A stretch of DNA of 64,000 bases, taken from the NCBI RefSeq assembly GCF_002866925.1, contig NZ_PKUQ01000001.1, positions 599,042 through 663,041 on the forward strand, given 5' to 3'. This stretch comes from Cohaesibacter celericrescens. GTDB taxonomy: Bacteria; Pseudomonadota; Alphaproteobacteria; Rhizobiales; Cohaesibacteraceae. A program made the translations under genes and the position numbers. Below the pieces are notes generated by a model. The model made no database searches and was not told where the DNA came from. It worked only from the letters and a program-made list of their open reading frames with translations. Positions 26,818 through 36,764 of this stretch are shown one piece after another; the stretch's first letter is position 1; each line of letters opens with the position of its first letter.

Positions 26818-26839
26818 CCCGCTTTTAGCGGGTATTTTT
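26818..26839 (+). terminator. intrinsic terminator
   Basis: CCCGC-TTTTA-GCGGG followed by TATTTTT on the plus strand. No intact plus-strand gene precedes it; it may have ended the tRNA transcript or a lost gene. Confidence 0.65.
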
Positions 26840-27012
26840 GTATCAATTTAACGTATGTTTTTTGGGAACACTTTTGAACTTCTAAAACCGACTCAATTCG
26901 AAGAGGAATAAGCAGCTATTCGGAACAGTCCGAACGATTGGCTGCACAGCGGACCTGAACCGACCTTTGCTGCAGTTAGCACGAACGTCTGCTCAGAGCA
27001 GATGGGGTCTTT

Positions 27013-27195
27013 TCAGTTCCCAATCACCAATTCCTTGGCCTTTTTCTGCCCTTGGCTCCTTGCTGTGTAATTGAGCGTGACTTCCTCAATCTCGAAGCCT
27101 TTGAAGATCTCTCTGATCTCAGGCACATCACTAATCGAAAATAGAAAGCTGCCTTTGATTACTGCGAGTTGGTCGGCCAGCTTCTGGAAGGGCAT
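27013..27195 (-). pseudogene. DNA adenine methylase (Dam/D12 class), C-terminal remnant
   Basis: About 60 residues: FQKLADQLAVIKGSFLFSIS, DVPEIREIFKGFEIEEVTLN, ending AKELVIGN. This is the C-terminal block of D12-class N6-adenine methyltransferases (the SxxDxPExxxIFxGF pattern). The N-terminal part with the DPPY motif is absent; the remnant is cut by the left end of the IS6 copy at 27196. Residues before it in the open frame (PTSSNFALTM) are IS end sequence. Probably a phage- or island-borne dam gene. Confidence 0.7.
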
Positions 27196-28045
27196 TGTCA
27201 GAGCAAAGTTGCTTGAGGTGGGCAAGGCGGTGAATTATCATTCGTAGGATGACAAAACACTCCCCTTTTCGCTATTTCAAAACCAGCCCAGAGATCATTC
27301 GCCTTGCGGTGATGCTTTATGTGCGATTTCCACTTTCCCTTCGGAATGTCGAAGACATGTTACATGAACGAGGTATCGACATCAGCTATGAGACCGTCCG
27401 GTTTTGGTGGAACAGGTTCGGTCCAATATTTGCGTCAGAGATCCAAAATAAACGAGTTGAAACGTCGCTATCTTGGTCGCAATGGCAGTGGCATTTAGAC
27501 GAAGTATTCGTCAAAATCAATGGCGAAACGCACTATCCATTGACCGGCAGGTGAGTGCGTAGCAATCACCGAGAGGTTGTGGCGAGCCGTAGATCACGAG
27601 GGAGAGGTCTTGGAATCCTACGTCACCAAGTGCCGCGATCGCAAGGCAGCATTGAAATTCCTCAAGAAAGTCATGAAACGCCATGGTCGCCCGCTTTCGT
27701 TGGTAACAGACAAGTTGCGATCCTACGGTGCCGCGATGAAGGAAATAGGCAACGACGATCGGCACGACACAGGCCGCTGGCGAAACAACAGGGCTGAGAA
27801 TTCGCACCTTCCGCTTCGGCGAAGGGAACGAGCAATGATCCGTTTCAGGCGCATGCGAACTTTGCAGAAATTTGTTTCCATCCACGCGTCAGTCTACAAC
27901 CATTTCAATCAGGAGCGTAGTCTCTATAGCAGATCAAACTTCAAGCTGAACCGCAACGCCGCCCTTGCTGAGTGGCGCGATCTTTGTGCGGCATAAAAGA
28001 CCGTGATCGTGACCCTCTCCGGGCATGCTCAGGTTTGTCTGACAC
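27196..28045 (+). mobile_element. IS6-family element with interrupted transposase
   Basis: Best-preserved IS6 copy here, about 850 bp. Ends: TGTCAGAGCAAAG at the left (27197) and TTTGTCTGACA at the right (28033-28043). The transposase starts at 27249 (MTKHSPFRYFKTSPEIIRLA, HTH, first catalytic Asp in WHLDEVFVKINGE) but is stopped at 27554 by an aberrant segment of roughly 45 nt. It resumes as WRAVDHEGEVLESYVTKCRD, the second Asp in LVTDKLRSYG, the Glu in NNRAENSH, and ends at 27996. No 8-bp target duplication is evident. Serves as the reference for the other relics. Confidence 0.88.
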
Positions 28046-28055
28046 TGCCATCTTG

Positions 28056-28847
28056 TCAGGCCAGCGTCAGCGTTGCGCTCTCTCCATTAGCGTCAAAAAG
28101 GAATTTTCTGATGGTTGGCGAGAAGAGCCGCGATCTGGGTGACGCTATGCCGCATTTTGACAACATCACGCGCTTATCGGGATTGGAGCCGATAGAGCGC
28201 CAAATCATGCGTGTCGCGTAAGGCATATTCTCGTTTCGCCATGAAATGCCTGTGCTCAAACCTTTAAGATAAAGCCGCTGATGTTCAGGGAAAGGCAGCA
28301 AGGTGGTTTGCGATATGATGGGCTGCCCTCTCGCTGTTTTTTCAACTATAAATAGTCTGTCGCGCATATAGGCCACCTGACCGATGTATTTGGTGATCTG
28401 CTTGATCTCCCATTCGGTATTTCTGATACGCTCGATAGATTTAGAATAAACAAGACCATCATGCTCACTCAGATGACAGCAGGAACAGATGACGGATCCA
28501 GGCCAGGAAAGAGAGACATGGTAGGTCTGATAATATCCTAAATATCGCCGCAGGGCTTTGAGATCCCCGGGGAAGCCATCGTTGACTTTGTTCTTCTCGG
28601 CCATTCCTTTTTTCACGCTGGACAGTTTCAAGCGAAAGACGGAAGAGGCATTGTCGAAATCTGTGGCTTGAAGGCCAAAATAGTGGGCAATCCGCGAGAG
28701 ATTATAAGCAGCAGGCCGCGCGGTTCCATTGATGTAGCGGTTAAACTGTTGACGATTGAGTTTGACGTCTCTGCATACGTGAGAAATAGACTGCTTTTGG
28801 CTGCAGGCATAACGGAGATTCTCGGAGAATCTGGAGTTTTTCTGCAC
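28056..28847 (-). CDS. XRE-family transcriptional regulator
   Basis: 263 residues. The N-terminal helix-turn-helix is FSENLRYACSQKQSISHVCR, DVKLNRQQFNRYINGTARPA, NLSRIAHYFGL. The rest (about 90-263) is a conserved but uncharacterised effector region containing a Cys/His-rich patch (VICSCCHLSEHDG). The open frame continues to a TTG at 28877; the GTG at 28847, preceded by AGGA at good distance, is preferred. It diverges from the peptide ABC operon, and a set of 10-bp phased repeats lies in the shared promoter region. It probably regulates itself and that operon (inference). The stop is only 10 bp from the IS6 end, so the gene narrowly escaped disruption. Confidence 0.8.
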   Translation of the reverse strand: MQKNSRFSENLRYACSQKQSISHVCRDVKLNRQQFNRYINGTARPAAYNLSRIAHYFGLQATDFDNASSVFRLKLSSVKKGMAEKNKVNDGFPGDLKALRRYLGYYQTYHVSLSWPGSVICSCCHLSEHDGLVYSKSIERIRNTEWEIKQITKYIGQVAYMRDRLFIVEKTARGQPIISQTTLLPFPEHQRLYLKGLSTGISWRNENMPYATRMIWRSIGSNPDKRVMLSKCGIASPRSRLFSPTIRKFLFDANGESATLTLA

Positions 28848-28899
28848 GGGGCTTTCCTGTTTAGGTTGAATAGACAAAAGAGGCTAATTACGCGAATGC

Positions 28900-28932
28900 G
28901 CGTAAAAAAGCGTAAAATAGCTTAAAATCGCG
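28900..28932. repeat. three helically phased 10-bp repeats upstream of the XRE gene
   Basis: GCGTAAAAAA, GCGTAAAATA and GCTTAAAATC follow one another without gap and are followed by GCG. The 10-bp period places each GC and A-tract on the same face of the helix. They lie 53 bp upstream of the regulator start and 205 bp upstream of the ABC operon start. Either a cooperative operator for the XRE protein or an intrinsically curved A-tract element. Confidence 0.55.
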
Positions 28933-29135
28933 AAGTTGCTTACTTCATAGGGAAACTCTATTTTCCATGCAACAGCGCGGCTCAGATTAGCGATTTTGAT
29001 CACACATTATCGCGCGCTTACCGTTTCCTATGCCCGGTTTTGGCGTCACACCAGCAAGCCATTTGCTCGTATTTTCCATTTGTGACCCATATCGCCTTTT
29101 GCACCGGCCCAAATGCTAGCAGAGAGAGAAGACCC

Positions 29136-30725
29136 ATGCGCAAGAAGACACCTCCCAAAAACCATGTCATTGATCAGAGTCTGTCCCGCCGTCATTTTCT
29201 TGCTGCATCAGCCGCTTCCGGCTTTGTGCTGAGCGCATCGGGGCTTCTATTGCCTAAAAGTGCGATGGCCGCAGAGGTTCCCAAGCACGGCGGTCATCTA
29301 AAATTAGGCATGAAAGGCGGGGCTGCAACTGATGTTTTGGATCCTGCTGCCGCCGCAGGCACGGTTAGCTATTTGGCCAATCATGTGTGGGGCGATAAAA
29401 TCGTTGAATCCCACCCCGAAACAGGCGCACCTTTGCCCGGTCTTGCGGAAAGCTGGACGTCCTCTGCGGATGCAGCCGTCTGGACCTTCAAAATTCGCAA
29501 GGATGTTCCGTTTCACAATGGTTCGACAATGACAGTGGCTGATGTTGTCGCCACTTTGAAACGACATACGGACGAAAAATCCAAGTCCGGTGCGCTGGGG
29601 CTTTTGCGGTCGATCAAGACTGTCGAGGAAACAGCTGGCGATTTGGTCATCACCCTTGCAGAAGGAAATGCCGATCTACCGTTGCTGCTTACTGACTATC
29701 ATTTGATGGTACAGCCCAATGGTGGTTTTGATGATCCCAACAGTGGCATTGGCACCGGCCCCTACAAGATCAAAAGCTTTGAGCCAGGCGTCCGGTTAAC
29801 CTTTGAGAAAAACGAGAATGACTGGCGTGAAGACCGCGGGTTTGTTGATAGCGTTGAAGTCATCGTTATGAATGACAACACCGCCCGCATCGCGGCCCTG
29901 TCTTCCGGGCAGGTTCATTTCATCAATTTTGTGGAACCAAAAACCGTCAAATTGCTTGAACGTGTACCGCATTTAGAAATTCTGCGCACCAAGGCCAAGG
30001 GTTATTATAGTTTCCAGATGTTCTGCGATACAGCGCCATTTAATAATAATGATCTCCGTCTGGCTCTCAAATATGCGGTTGACCGCGAAGCGATCCTCCA
30101 GCGGGTTGTTGGCGGATATGGCACCATAGGCAATGACTATCCGATCAACGAAACGTATCCGCTGGCGCCCGAAGGCATTGAGCAGCGGATGTATGATCCC
30201 GACAAGGCCGCTTTCCACTTCAAAAAATCAGGTCATGACGGCACAGTGCTATTACGCACGTCCGACGTCGCGTTCCCCGGTGCTGTTGATGCTGCGGTTC
30301 TGTTACAGGAAAGCGCCAAAAAAGCAGGTATTGAGATCGAAGTTAAACGCGAGCCTACAGATGGCTACTGGTCCAACGTCTGGAATGCCAAACCGTTCTG
30401 CGCGACCTACTGGGGTGGCCGACCTACCCAGGATCTGCGTTATGCGACATCTTATCTGTCAACGGCAGACTGGAATGATTCTCGCTTTAAACGTCCTGAT
30501 TTTGACATAATGCTAAAGGCAGCACGCTCAGAGCTCGATAATGCCAAACGCAAACTGCTCTATCATGATATGGCGGTCATGGTACGCGATGAAGGAGGCA
30601 GCATCATCCCGGTCTTTAATGATTTCCTCAACGCGACCAACAAATCCATGAAAGGATTTGTCCACGATATCGGCAACGACGTCTCCAATGGCTATATCGC
30701 CAGTCGGGTATGGCTCGACGCCTGA
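29136..30725 (+). CDS. peptide/amide-type ABC transporter substrate-binding protein
   Basis: 529 residues, SBP family 5 (DppA/OppA type). N-terminal Tat-type signal: SRRHFLAASAASGFVLSASG, then LLLPKSAMAAE. Family blocks include LAESWTSSADAAVWTFKIRK and DVPFHNGSTMTVADVVATL, and IGTGPYKIKSF. The start is the ATG at 29136, after AGAGAGAA; the open frame begins earlier but has no reason to. First gene of the operon SBP, two permeases, fused ATPase, hydrolase. Ligand unknown; the Tat signal suggests folding before export. Confidence 0.9.
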   Translation: MRKKTPPKNHVIDQSLSRRHFLAASAASGFVLSASGLLLPKSAMAAEVPKHGGHLKLGMKGGAATDVLDPAAAAGTVSYLANHVWGDKIVESHPETGAPLPGLAESWTSSADAAVWTFKIRKDVPFHNGSTMTVADVVATLKRHTDEKSKSGALGLLRSIKTVEETAGDLVITLAEGNADLPLLLTDYHLMVQPNGGFDDPNSGIGTGPYKIKSFEPGVRLTFEKNENDWREDRGFVDSVEVIVMNDNTARIAALSSGQVHFINFVEPKTVKLLERVPHLEILRTKAKGYYSFQMFCDTAPFNNNDLRLALKYAVDREAILQRVVGGYGTIGNDYPINETYPLAPEGIEQRMYDPDKAAFHFKKSGHDGTVLLRTSDVAFPGAVDAAVLLQESAKKAGIEIEVKREPTDGYWSNVWNAKPFCATYWGGRPTQDLRYATSYLSTADWNDSRFKRPDFDIMLKAARSELDNAKRKLLYHDMAVMVRDEGGSIIPVFNDFLNATNKSMKGFVHDIGNDVSNGYIASRVWLDA

Positions 30726-30799
30726 TGCCACTTCGGCATCTTTGAGATCGGAGCCGTGGACTACCACGGCTCCAAATTTAAAAACAATAAAGGTCAACG

Positions 30800-31801
30800 A
30801 TGACCCTGTCCGAACATTTCAAACCTCTGCTCTCTCTCTCTCAACGCTTTCCGCTGATCTTCCGCATTTTGCATAGGCTGCTGTTGTCATTTGTGCTTCT
30901 GTGGGCCGTGACAGTCATGATCTTTGTGGGCGTTGAAGCCCTTCCCGGAGATTTTGCCACAACCTATCTCGGCCAGTCAGCTACACCCGAAGCTGTGGCC
31001 AATATCAGGGTTGATCTCGGGATTGACAGACCACTCTTGACCCGTTATGGCGAGTGGCTCAGCAATGCCTTGACAGGTGATTTTGGCACATCTTGGGCCA
31101 GCCAGCAGTCTGTCAGTGAACAGATATCAAGGCGGCTTGGCAATTCCCTGTTTCTGGCACTCTTTGCCGCCATTGTTGCGGTTCCCTTGTCTGTCGGATT
31201 GGGATTGATAGCCGTACGCTACCGTAATCGTATACCCGATAAGCTCATCAACATCCTGTCTCTTGCTGCCGTATCCCTTCCCGAATTTTTCGTCGGCTAT
31301 CTGATGATCATGCTGTTTGTTGTCACGTTCCCGACAGCTGCTTTCCCTTCGACTGTCTATGACGGCATGGGCTTTCTTTCACGGCTTGAAGCCATTGTTC
31401 TGCCGGTGGCAACGCTGGTTCTGGTCGTGCTCGCCCATATGATGCGTATGACACGGGCTGCGATCATGCAGGTGATGTCTTCGGCCTATATGGAAACCGC
31501 AGAGCTGAAAGGTATGAGTGGCTTGCGCGCAATCATCCATCATGCCGCACCCAACGCACTAGCCCCGATCATCAATGTGGTTGCGCTCAATCTGGCCTAT
31601 CTGATCGTCGGTGTGGTGGTGGTTGAGGTTGTTTTCGTTTATCCCGGCATGGGGCAATATATGATCGACGCGGTGACCGTGCGGGATTTACCCGTGGTTC
31701 AAGCCTGTGGCCTCATTTTTGCTGCCATCTATATCGCGTTGAATATGGTCGCCGATATTCTCGCCATTCTGGCAAATCCACGTTTGAGGCATCCACGATG
31801 A
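30800..31801 (+). CDS. ABC transporter permease, DppB type
   Basis: Inner-membrane permease of 333 residues. The N-terminal TM segment is LLSFVLLWAVTVMIFVGVEA, followed by the DppB/OppB periplasmic part (PGDFATTYLGQSATPEAVAN, IRVDLGIDRPLLTRYGEWL). The permease domain carries TRAAIMQVMSSAYMETAELK (EAA loop) and VVVEVVFVYPGMGQYMIDAV. ATG at 30800, after AAAGGTC. Overlaps the next permease by 4 nt. Confidence 0.92.
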   Translation: MTLSEHFKPLLSLSQRFPLIFRILHRLLLSFVLLWAVTVMIFVGVEALPGDFATTYLGQSATPEAVANIRVDLGIDRPLLTRYGEWLSNALTGDFGTSWASQQSVSEQISRRLGNSLFLALFAAIVAVPLSVGLGLIAVRYRNRIPDKLINILSLAAVSLPEFFVGYLMIMLFVVTFPTAAFPSTVYDGMGFLSRLEAIVLPVATLVLVVLAHMMRMTRAAIMQVMSSAYMETAELKGMSGLRAIIHHAAPNALAPIINVVALNLAYLIVGVVVVEVVFVYPGMGQYMIDAVTVRDLPVVQACGLIFAAIYIALNMVADILAILANPRLRHPR

Positions 31802-32625
31802 AATTGAAAGAGATCCCTTTTACCGCGTGGATTGGTCTGGCTGGCATCGCTCTCACATTGATCTGCGCCTTTTTTGCCCCCTACATCGCGCCCTATGGCG
31901 AGACCGAAGTGGTGGGAGACGTCTGGGCCCCGATGAGTGCCCAGTTTCCTTTCGGGCTTGATAATCTGGGACGGGACATCCTCTCGCGCCTGATCTATGG
32001 CGCACGAACGACCCTGTTGGTCGCCCTGTCGTCGACAGTACTCTCCTTCACCATGGGCATTGTGTTCAGCTTCATCGCTGCCGTGAACCGTGGTTGGATC
32101 GATATGGGCCTGTCACGTCTGAACGATCTGATGATGTCCATTCCGACCTTGATTTTTGCGCTGGTCGTCCTCGCCACTCTGCCACAGAATATAACGACGC
32201 TGATCATTGTTATGGCAATATTGGACAGCACGCGTGTCTTTCGCCTTGGTCGAGCGGTGGCATTGGATGTCGCCGTCATGGATTTTGTTGAGGCAGCAAG
32301 GCTGCGTGGTGAAGGCACAATCTGGATCATCCTGCGCGAGATCCTGCCCAATACATTGTCTCCTTTGTTGGCCGAGTTCGGTCTCCGGTTCGCTTTTGCC
32401 ATTCTTTTCCTGTCGACGCTATCCTTCCTCGGGCTTGGTATTCAGCCCCCCGCAGCCGATTGGGGTGGCATGGTCAAAGATAACAAGGATGGCATTATTT
32501 TCGGCATATCAGCCGCGCTTATGCCAGGAGCGGCAATCGCTCTTTTAACCATCTGTGTCAATCTGGTTGTCGACTGGCTCTTGCGCCGCACCTCCAGCCT
32601 GAAAGGAGGTCGTGGTGATGCCTGA
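31798..32625 (+). CDS. ABC transporter permease, DppC type
   Basis: 275 residues; partner of the preceding permease. FPFGLDNLGRDILSRLIYGA and RTTLLVALSST are the DppC signature after the first TM; the EAA loop is VMDFVEAARLRGEGTIWIIL. Start ATG at 31798 overlaps the upstream stop (ATGA); its end overlaps the ATPase start by 8 nt, so all three are coupled. Confidence 0.92.
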   Translation: MKLKEIPFTAWIGLAGIALTLICAFFAPYIAPYGETEVVGDVWAPMSAQFPFGLDNLGRDILSRLIYGARTTLLVALSSTVLSFTMGIVFSFIAAVNRGWIDMGLSRLNDLMMSIPTLIFALVVLATLPQNITTLIIVMAILDSTRVFRLGRAVALDVAVMDFVEAARLRGEGTIWIILREILPNTLSPLLAEFGLRFAFAILFLSTLSFLGLGIQPPAADWGGMVKDNKDGIIFGISAALMPGAAIALLTICVNLVVDWLLRRTSSLKGGRGDA

Positions 32626-34249
32626 TTTGCTTGACGTTCGAAATCTCAAAATTGAAGCAACCAGCTTTCCCCCCGGAGAAGCGCCACAACGCATCACAAT
32701 CGTTGAAGATGTTAGCTTCACTCTACAAAGAGGCAAAGTGCTTGGGCTTATCGGAGAGTCCGGTGCGGGCAAATCCACTATTGGCCTCTCTGCCCTTGCT
32801 TATGGGCGTGGCGGGGTGGAAATCTCCGGTGGAGAAGTCAGGCTCAATGGTCAGGATCTTCTGTCGCTTGGCAAGCGTGAAATCCGGGCCGTGCGCGGCG
32901 CGCGCGTCTGCTACGTCTCCCAATCCGCAGCGGCTTCCTTCAACCCCGCCCATCGCCTAATTGATCAAGTGATTGAGGCGACGTTGCTGCATGGGTTGAT
33001 GAAACGGCCAGAGGCAGAGCAACGGGCCATCCATCTGTTTGATATTCTTGGTCTGCCGGATCCCGATACATTTGGCAGACGTTACCCCCATCAGGTTTCC
33101 GGTGGCCAGTTGCAACGTGCCATGACGGCCATGGCGCTTTGCTCCAATCCCGACCTTATTGTTTTTGACGAGCCGACCACCGCGCTTGACGTGACCACCC
33201 AGATCGATGTTTTGGCGGCGATCAAGCATGCCATAGAAGAAACCCACACCGCAGCCCTCTATATCACCCACGATCTGGCCGTGGTGGCGCAAGTGTCCGA
33301 CGACATTATGGTGCTGCGCGAAGGACATATGGTCGAATATGGAGCCACCGAGCAGATTATCAGCGCGCCAAAGGAAGACTATACCCGGGCGCTGGTCAAT
33401 GTTCGAAGCCTCAAGCATACCGAAGCTGATGATCAGGATGATCATTATTTTCAAATGAGGGCAATCCATGCAGCCTATACGGGCGGGCACAAAGTGCTGC
33501 ATGATATCTCGATCCATGTACCCAAAGGGCAGACTCTGGCAATTGTCGGCGAGTCTGGTTCGGGAAAATCCACTCTTGCTCGTGTCGCAACAGGGCTATT
33601 GCCCCCCTCGCAAGGGGAAGTGATCCTCGACGGAGAACCGTTGCCACCTGCGCTCAAATGGCGGTCCCGCGACCAGTTGCGCCGCTTGCAGCTGATCTAT
33701 CAAATGGCAGACACAGCCATGAACCCACGTCAGACAGTGGGGCAAATTATCGGCCGGCCACTCACCTTTTATGAGGGTATAAAAGGTGAGGCACGGGACA
33801 AACGTGTCGGAGACCTCCTCGATCAGATCGAGATGGGCGAAGGCTATATTGACCGCTATCCGGCAGAATTGTCCGGTGGCCAGAAACAACGGGTCGCGAT
33901 TGCCCGCGCGCTGGCGGCCCGGCCTGAAATCATCATTTGCGATGAGCCGACCTCTGCCCTTGATCCGCTGGTTGCCGATGGCATCCTGCGGCTGCTGCTC
34001 AATTTGCAGAAGGAGCGCCAGCTGTCTTATATTTTCATCACCCATGACATCTCTATCGTGCGTGCTATTGCCGATTCTGTCGCGGTGATGTTTCAGGGAG
34101 AATTGGTTCAGTTTGGACCCAAGTCGAAGGTTCTTACGCCCCCTTATGACGATTATACGGACCTTCTCCTGCGGTCGGTTCCCGAGATGGAAACAGGTTG
34201 GCTTGAGACGGTTCTGGCGACCCGAAAGCGGGAATCGGCCGACAACTGA
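32618..34249 (+). CDS. fused DppD-DppF-type ABC ATPase
   Basis: Single 543-residue polypeptide containing two ATPase domains. First half: GESGAGKSTIGLSAL, signature VSGGQLQRAMTA, Walker B LIVFDEPTTALDVT. Second half, from about residue 280: [15 protein letters not shown], signature LSGGQKQRVAIARAL, Walker B IIICDEPTSALDPL. Fusions of the two subunits are common in alphaproteobacterial peptide-type transporters. Start: the ATG at 32618 lies 7 nt after AGGAGGT; two GTG codons before it are too close to that site. Confidence 0.93.
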   Translation: MPDLLDVRNLKIEATSFPPGEAPQRITIVEDVSFTLQRGKVLGLIGESGAGKSTIGLSALAYGRGGVEISGGEVRLNGQDLLSLGKREIRAVRGARVCYVSQSAAASFNPAHRLIDQVIEATLLHGLMKRPEAEQRAIHLFDILGLPDPDTFGRRYPHQVSGGQLQRAMTAMALCSNPDLIVFDEPTTALDVTTQIDVLAAIKHAIEETHTAALYITHDLAVVAQVSDDIMVLREGHMVEYGATEQIISAPKEDYTRALVNVRSLKHTEADDQDDHYFQMRAIHAAYTGGHKVLHDISIHVPKGQTLAIVGESGSGKSTLARVATGLLPPSQGEVILDGEPLPPALKWRSRDQLRRLQLIYQMADTAMNPRQTVGQIIGRPLTFYEGIKGEARDKRVGDLLDQIEMGEGYIDRYPAELSGGQKQRVAIARALAARPEIIICDEPTSALDPLVADGILRLLLNLQKERQLSYIFITHDISIVRAIADSVAVMFQGELVQFGPKSKVLTPPYDDYTDLLLRSVPEMETGWLETVLATRKRESADN

Positions 34250-34334
34250 TCCCTTATTTTGAGCCTGATGCTCTCCTTTCAATCGCAGTGTTGCAGCAGG
34301 CACTGTTGACAATCAAACACAAATTCGAGGGCAT

Positions 34335-36335
34335 ATGCTCATGTTGAACCGTGGCTTTTCTGTCTCTGAAGACCAATGGATCACTCTCAAAGACGGTACG
34401 CGCCTTTCCACGCGCATCTGGATGCCTGAAGGGAGCGAGGGCGATCCCGTTCCTGCTGTTTTGGAATTCTTGCCTTACCGCAAAAGGGATGGCACGTCGC
34501 CTCGCGATGAAAGCACTTACCCGGTATTTGCGGCTGCAGGCATTGCCGGTGTGCGTGTTGATATTCGCGGATCAGGGGAATCGGAGGGTGTCATTGATGG
34601 GGAATATACCCCGCGTGAGCTGTCCGATGCCTGCGAGATCATCGACTGGATTGCCAATCAAACTTGGTCTAATGGCAATGTCGGCATGATGGGCATTTCA
34701 TGGGGTGGTTTTAACTGCCTGCAGACTGCGGCTTTAAAACCAAAAGCTTTGAAAGCCGTCATATCCATCGCGTCAACTGTCGATCGCTACAATGATGACA
34801 TCCATTACAAAAATGGCTGCCATCTCTATGCCAATTTGTCTTGGGCTGCCACCATGCTGGCCTATCAATCCCGTTCTCCCGACCCTGCCCTTGTTGGCGA
34901 CACATGGAAAGACATGTGGCTGGAGCGTTTGGAAGGGGAACCTTATTTTCTGGAAGAATGGATGCAACATCAACGCCGCGACGCCTTTTGGCAGCATGGC
35001 TCCATTTGCGAGGATTTTGACAATTTTGATACTCCGGCTCTGGTGATTGCCGGTTGGGCTGACGGCTATCGCAACACACCTCTCAAGGCGATTGAAGGCA
35101 TTGGAACCAAAGCCAAAGCATTGATTGGCCCCTGGATTCATAAATACCCCCATTTTGCCTTCCCCAAACCGCGCACAGACTTTCTTTCAGAAGCCATTAC
35201 ATGGTGGAACCGCTGGTTACGGGATGAGAACAACGGAGCGGAGGCCATCCCACAGATGCGCGCCTTTATCCTCGATGGCCCCCGCCCTACCCACCGCCGG
35301 GAACAAGACCCCGGATTTTGGGTGGCCAAACAGTGCTGGGAAACACCCCAACTCGACATATTTTCAGTTGCTGATGACCAAACCTTGGTTGCTGGGAAAA
35401 ACGGGGGCGGTATTGGTTCTGTTTACGTGCGCTCCCCGCTCGACAGCGGCACCAATTCAGGCGAATGGTTTGCCCTAAAACCCGATGCCGAAATTGCCGG
35501 AGACCAACGGATTGATGATGCCAGCGCTCTGACCTTCGACTCTGCGCCCTTCACGCAGGAGGGGCTCTATTTGGGGCGTCCTGAATTGAGCCTCGATCTA
35601 TCATGTGAAGCGGACTGGGAGAATCTGGTGGCGCGCATCGTCGATGTTCACCCTGATGGAACGGCCACACGGGTTTCCTATGGTGTACTCAATCTGGCCC
35701 ACAGGGACAGTAACGCGGCACCGACTGCTATGCCCATCGGTAAAAAAACCTCAATCACCATTATGTTGGACGCTTGCGGTTATCGTTTTGGTCCAGGCCA
35801 TCGGATGCGCCTGTCACTGGCGACCGCCAGTTGGCCCTTGATCTTGCCATCGCCCGAAGCATCGGGCCTGACAATCGACACAGGATCCATACGGCTTGCC
35901 ATGCCTGCGCTCGGTGAGCATGAGGCGATAACCATCCCTGCGCCATCCAATCCCGACCCGTTGCCCGTCTATATATCACATAAAGAAGGGGAAACCCGTC
36001 GCACAGTAGAACGAGATTTGATGACTGGAATGACCCATTATCGCATCTATGAGGATACCGGCCTTGAAGAGCATCCAGACACAAGCCTCTGTGGTCAGGA
36101 AATCCGCACGGAATGCTGGTCAATCAACGCTCAGGACCCGCAATCCATGAGGGGCCATTGCGAATGGATCACGCGGTATGAGCGGCAGGGATGGACGGTT
36201 GAAACCCGCACCACATCAACTCTCACTTGCACGAAAGAGGATTGGATCCTCAAAGCCTCTGTAAAGGCTTTCGAATCTGACAATCAGATCTTTGAAAAGA
36301 CGTTTGAAAGCCGAGTGAAACGAGACTTTATGTAA
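34335..36335 (+). CDS. CocE/NonD-family serine hydrolase (X-Pro dipeptidyl-peptidase-like)
   Basis: 666 residues, cytoplasmic (no signal peptide). An alpha/beta-hydrolase domain with WITLKDGTRLSTRIWMPEG, VRVDIRGSGESEG and nucleophile Ser in GMMGISWGGFN (about residue 120); WADGYRNTPLKAIEG and GPWIHKYPHFAFP contain the likely catalytic Asp and His. An X-Pro-peptidase-like beta domain (about 360-530) follows, and then a further roughly 130 C-terminal residues. Family members hydrolyse amides or esters such as Xaa-Pro peptides, glutaryl-cephalosporins or cocaine. It lies 85 nt after the ATPase and likely processes the compound that the ABC system imports. Confidence 0.88.
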   Translation: MLMLNRGFSVSEDQWITLKDGTRLSTRIWMPEGSEGDPVPAVLEFLPYRKRDGTSPRDESTYPVFAAAGIAGVRVDIRGSGESEGVIDGEYTPRELSDACEIIDWIANQTWSNGNVGMMGISWGGFNCLQTAALKPKALKAVISIASTVDRYNDDIHYKNGCHLYANLSWAATMLAYQSRSPDPALVGDTWKDMWLERLEGEPYFLEEWMQHQRRDAFWQHGSICEDFDNFDTPALVIAGWADGYRNTPLKAIEGIGTKAKALIGPWIHKYPHFAFPKPRTDFLSEAITWWNRWLRDENNGAEAIPQMRAFILDGPRPTHRREQDPGFWVAKQCWETPQLDIFSVADDQTLVAGKNGGGIGSVYVRSPLDSGTNSGEWFALKPDAEIAGDQRIDDASALTFDSAPFTQEGLYLGRPELSLDLSCEADWENLVARIVDVHPDGTATRVSYGVLNLAHRDSNAAPTAMPIGKKTSITIMLDACGYRFGPGHRMRLSLATASWPLILPSPEASGLTIDTGSIRLAMPALGEHEAITIPAPSNPDPLPVYISHKEGETRRTVERDLMTGMTHYRIYEDTGLEEHPDTSLCGQEIRTECWSINAQDPQSMRGHCEWITRYERQGWTVETRTTSTLTCTKEDWILKASVKAFESDNQIFEKTFESRVKRDFM

Positions 36336-36764
36336 TTCTTATCGCGTGGGATTAATAGTCACAAGGATTTTGGTAGAGCCAAGAATCTTATGCCCTGTGA
36401 TATAGCAGTCAAATCTAGTAAGACAAAATCATGCCGAAGTAGCCGCAAAGGGGTTTGCCCAAGTTTGGCCGCTATGTAGCAACCGCATTGTAGCATCCGC
36501 CCATGGGCGAGAGGCAGTAATGGACCGCGATTGCTAATCATGGACCATGATGACCGTTTTGGCTTGGGAATGCATTGCACCAGTCTGGTTCGGGCCCAAG
36601 GTAACAAATTTCTGTGGAGCAGAGAATGGCAGATTCTGTTGGCGTTGGTGGGCAAAGCGACGGGCGGTAAGCAAGCTGTGTCACGCGGAAACCATCCTAA
36701 GTTTGTATTTACTCGTTACTTGAATTGAGCCCCTGAACGGATATCATGCGGATATCATGCGGAT
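36336..36764. other. intergenic region with tandem repeat
   Basis: About 430 bp without recognisable gene. Immediately before the DUF4238 gene, GATATCATGCG is tandemly repeated at 36740-36750 and 36751-36761, with a partial third copy overlapping the start codon (GATATGGTTGCG). The repeats might be a small operator array or a slippage product. Other open stretches show no known family. Confidence 0.5.
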
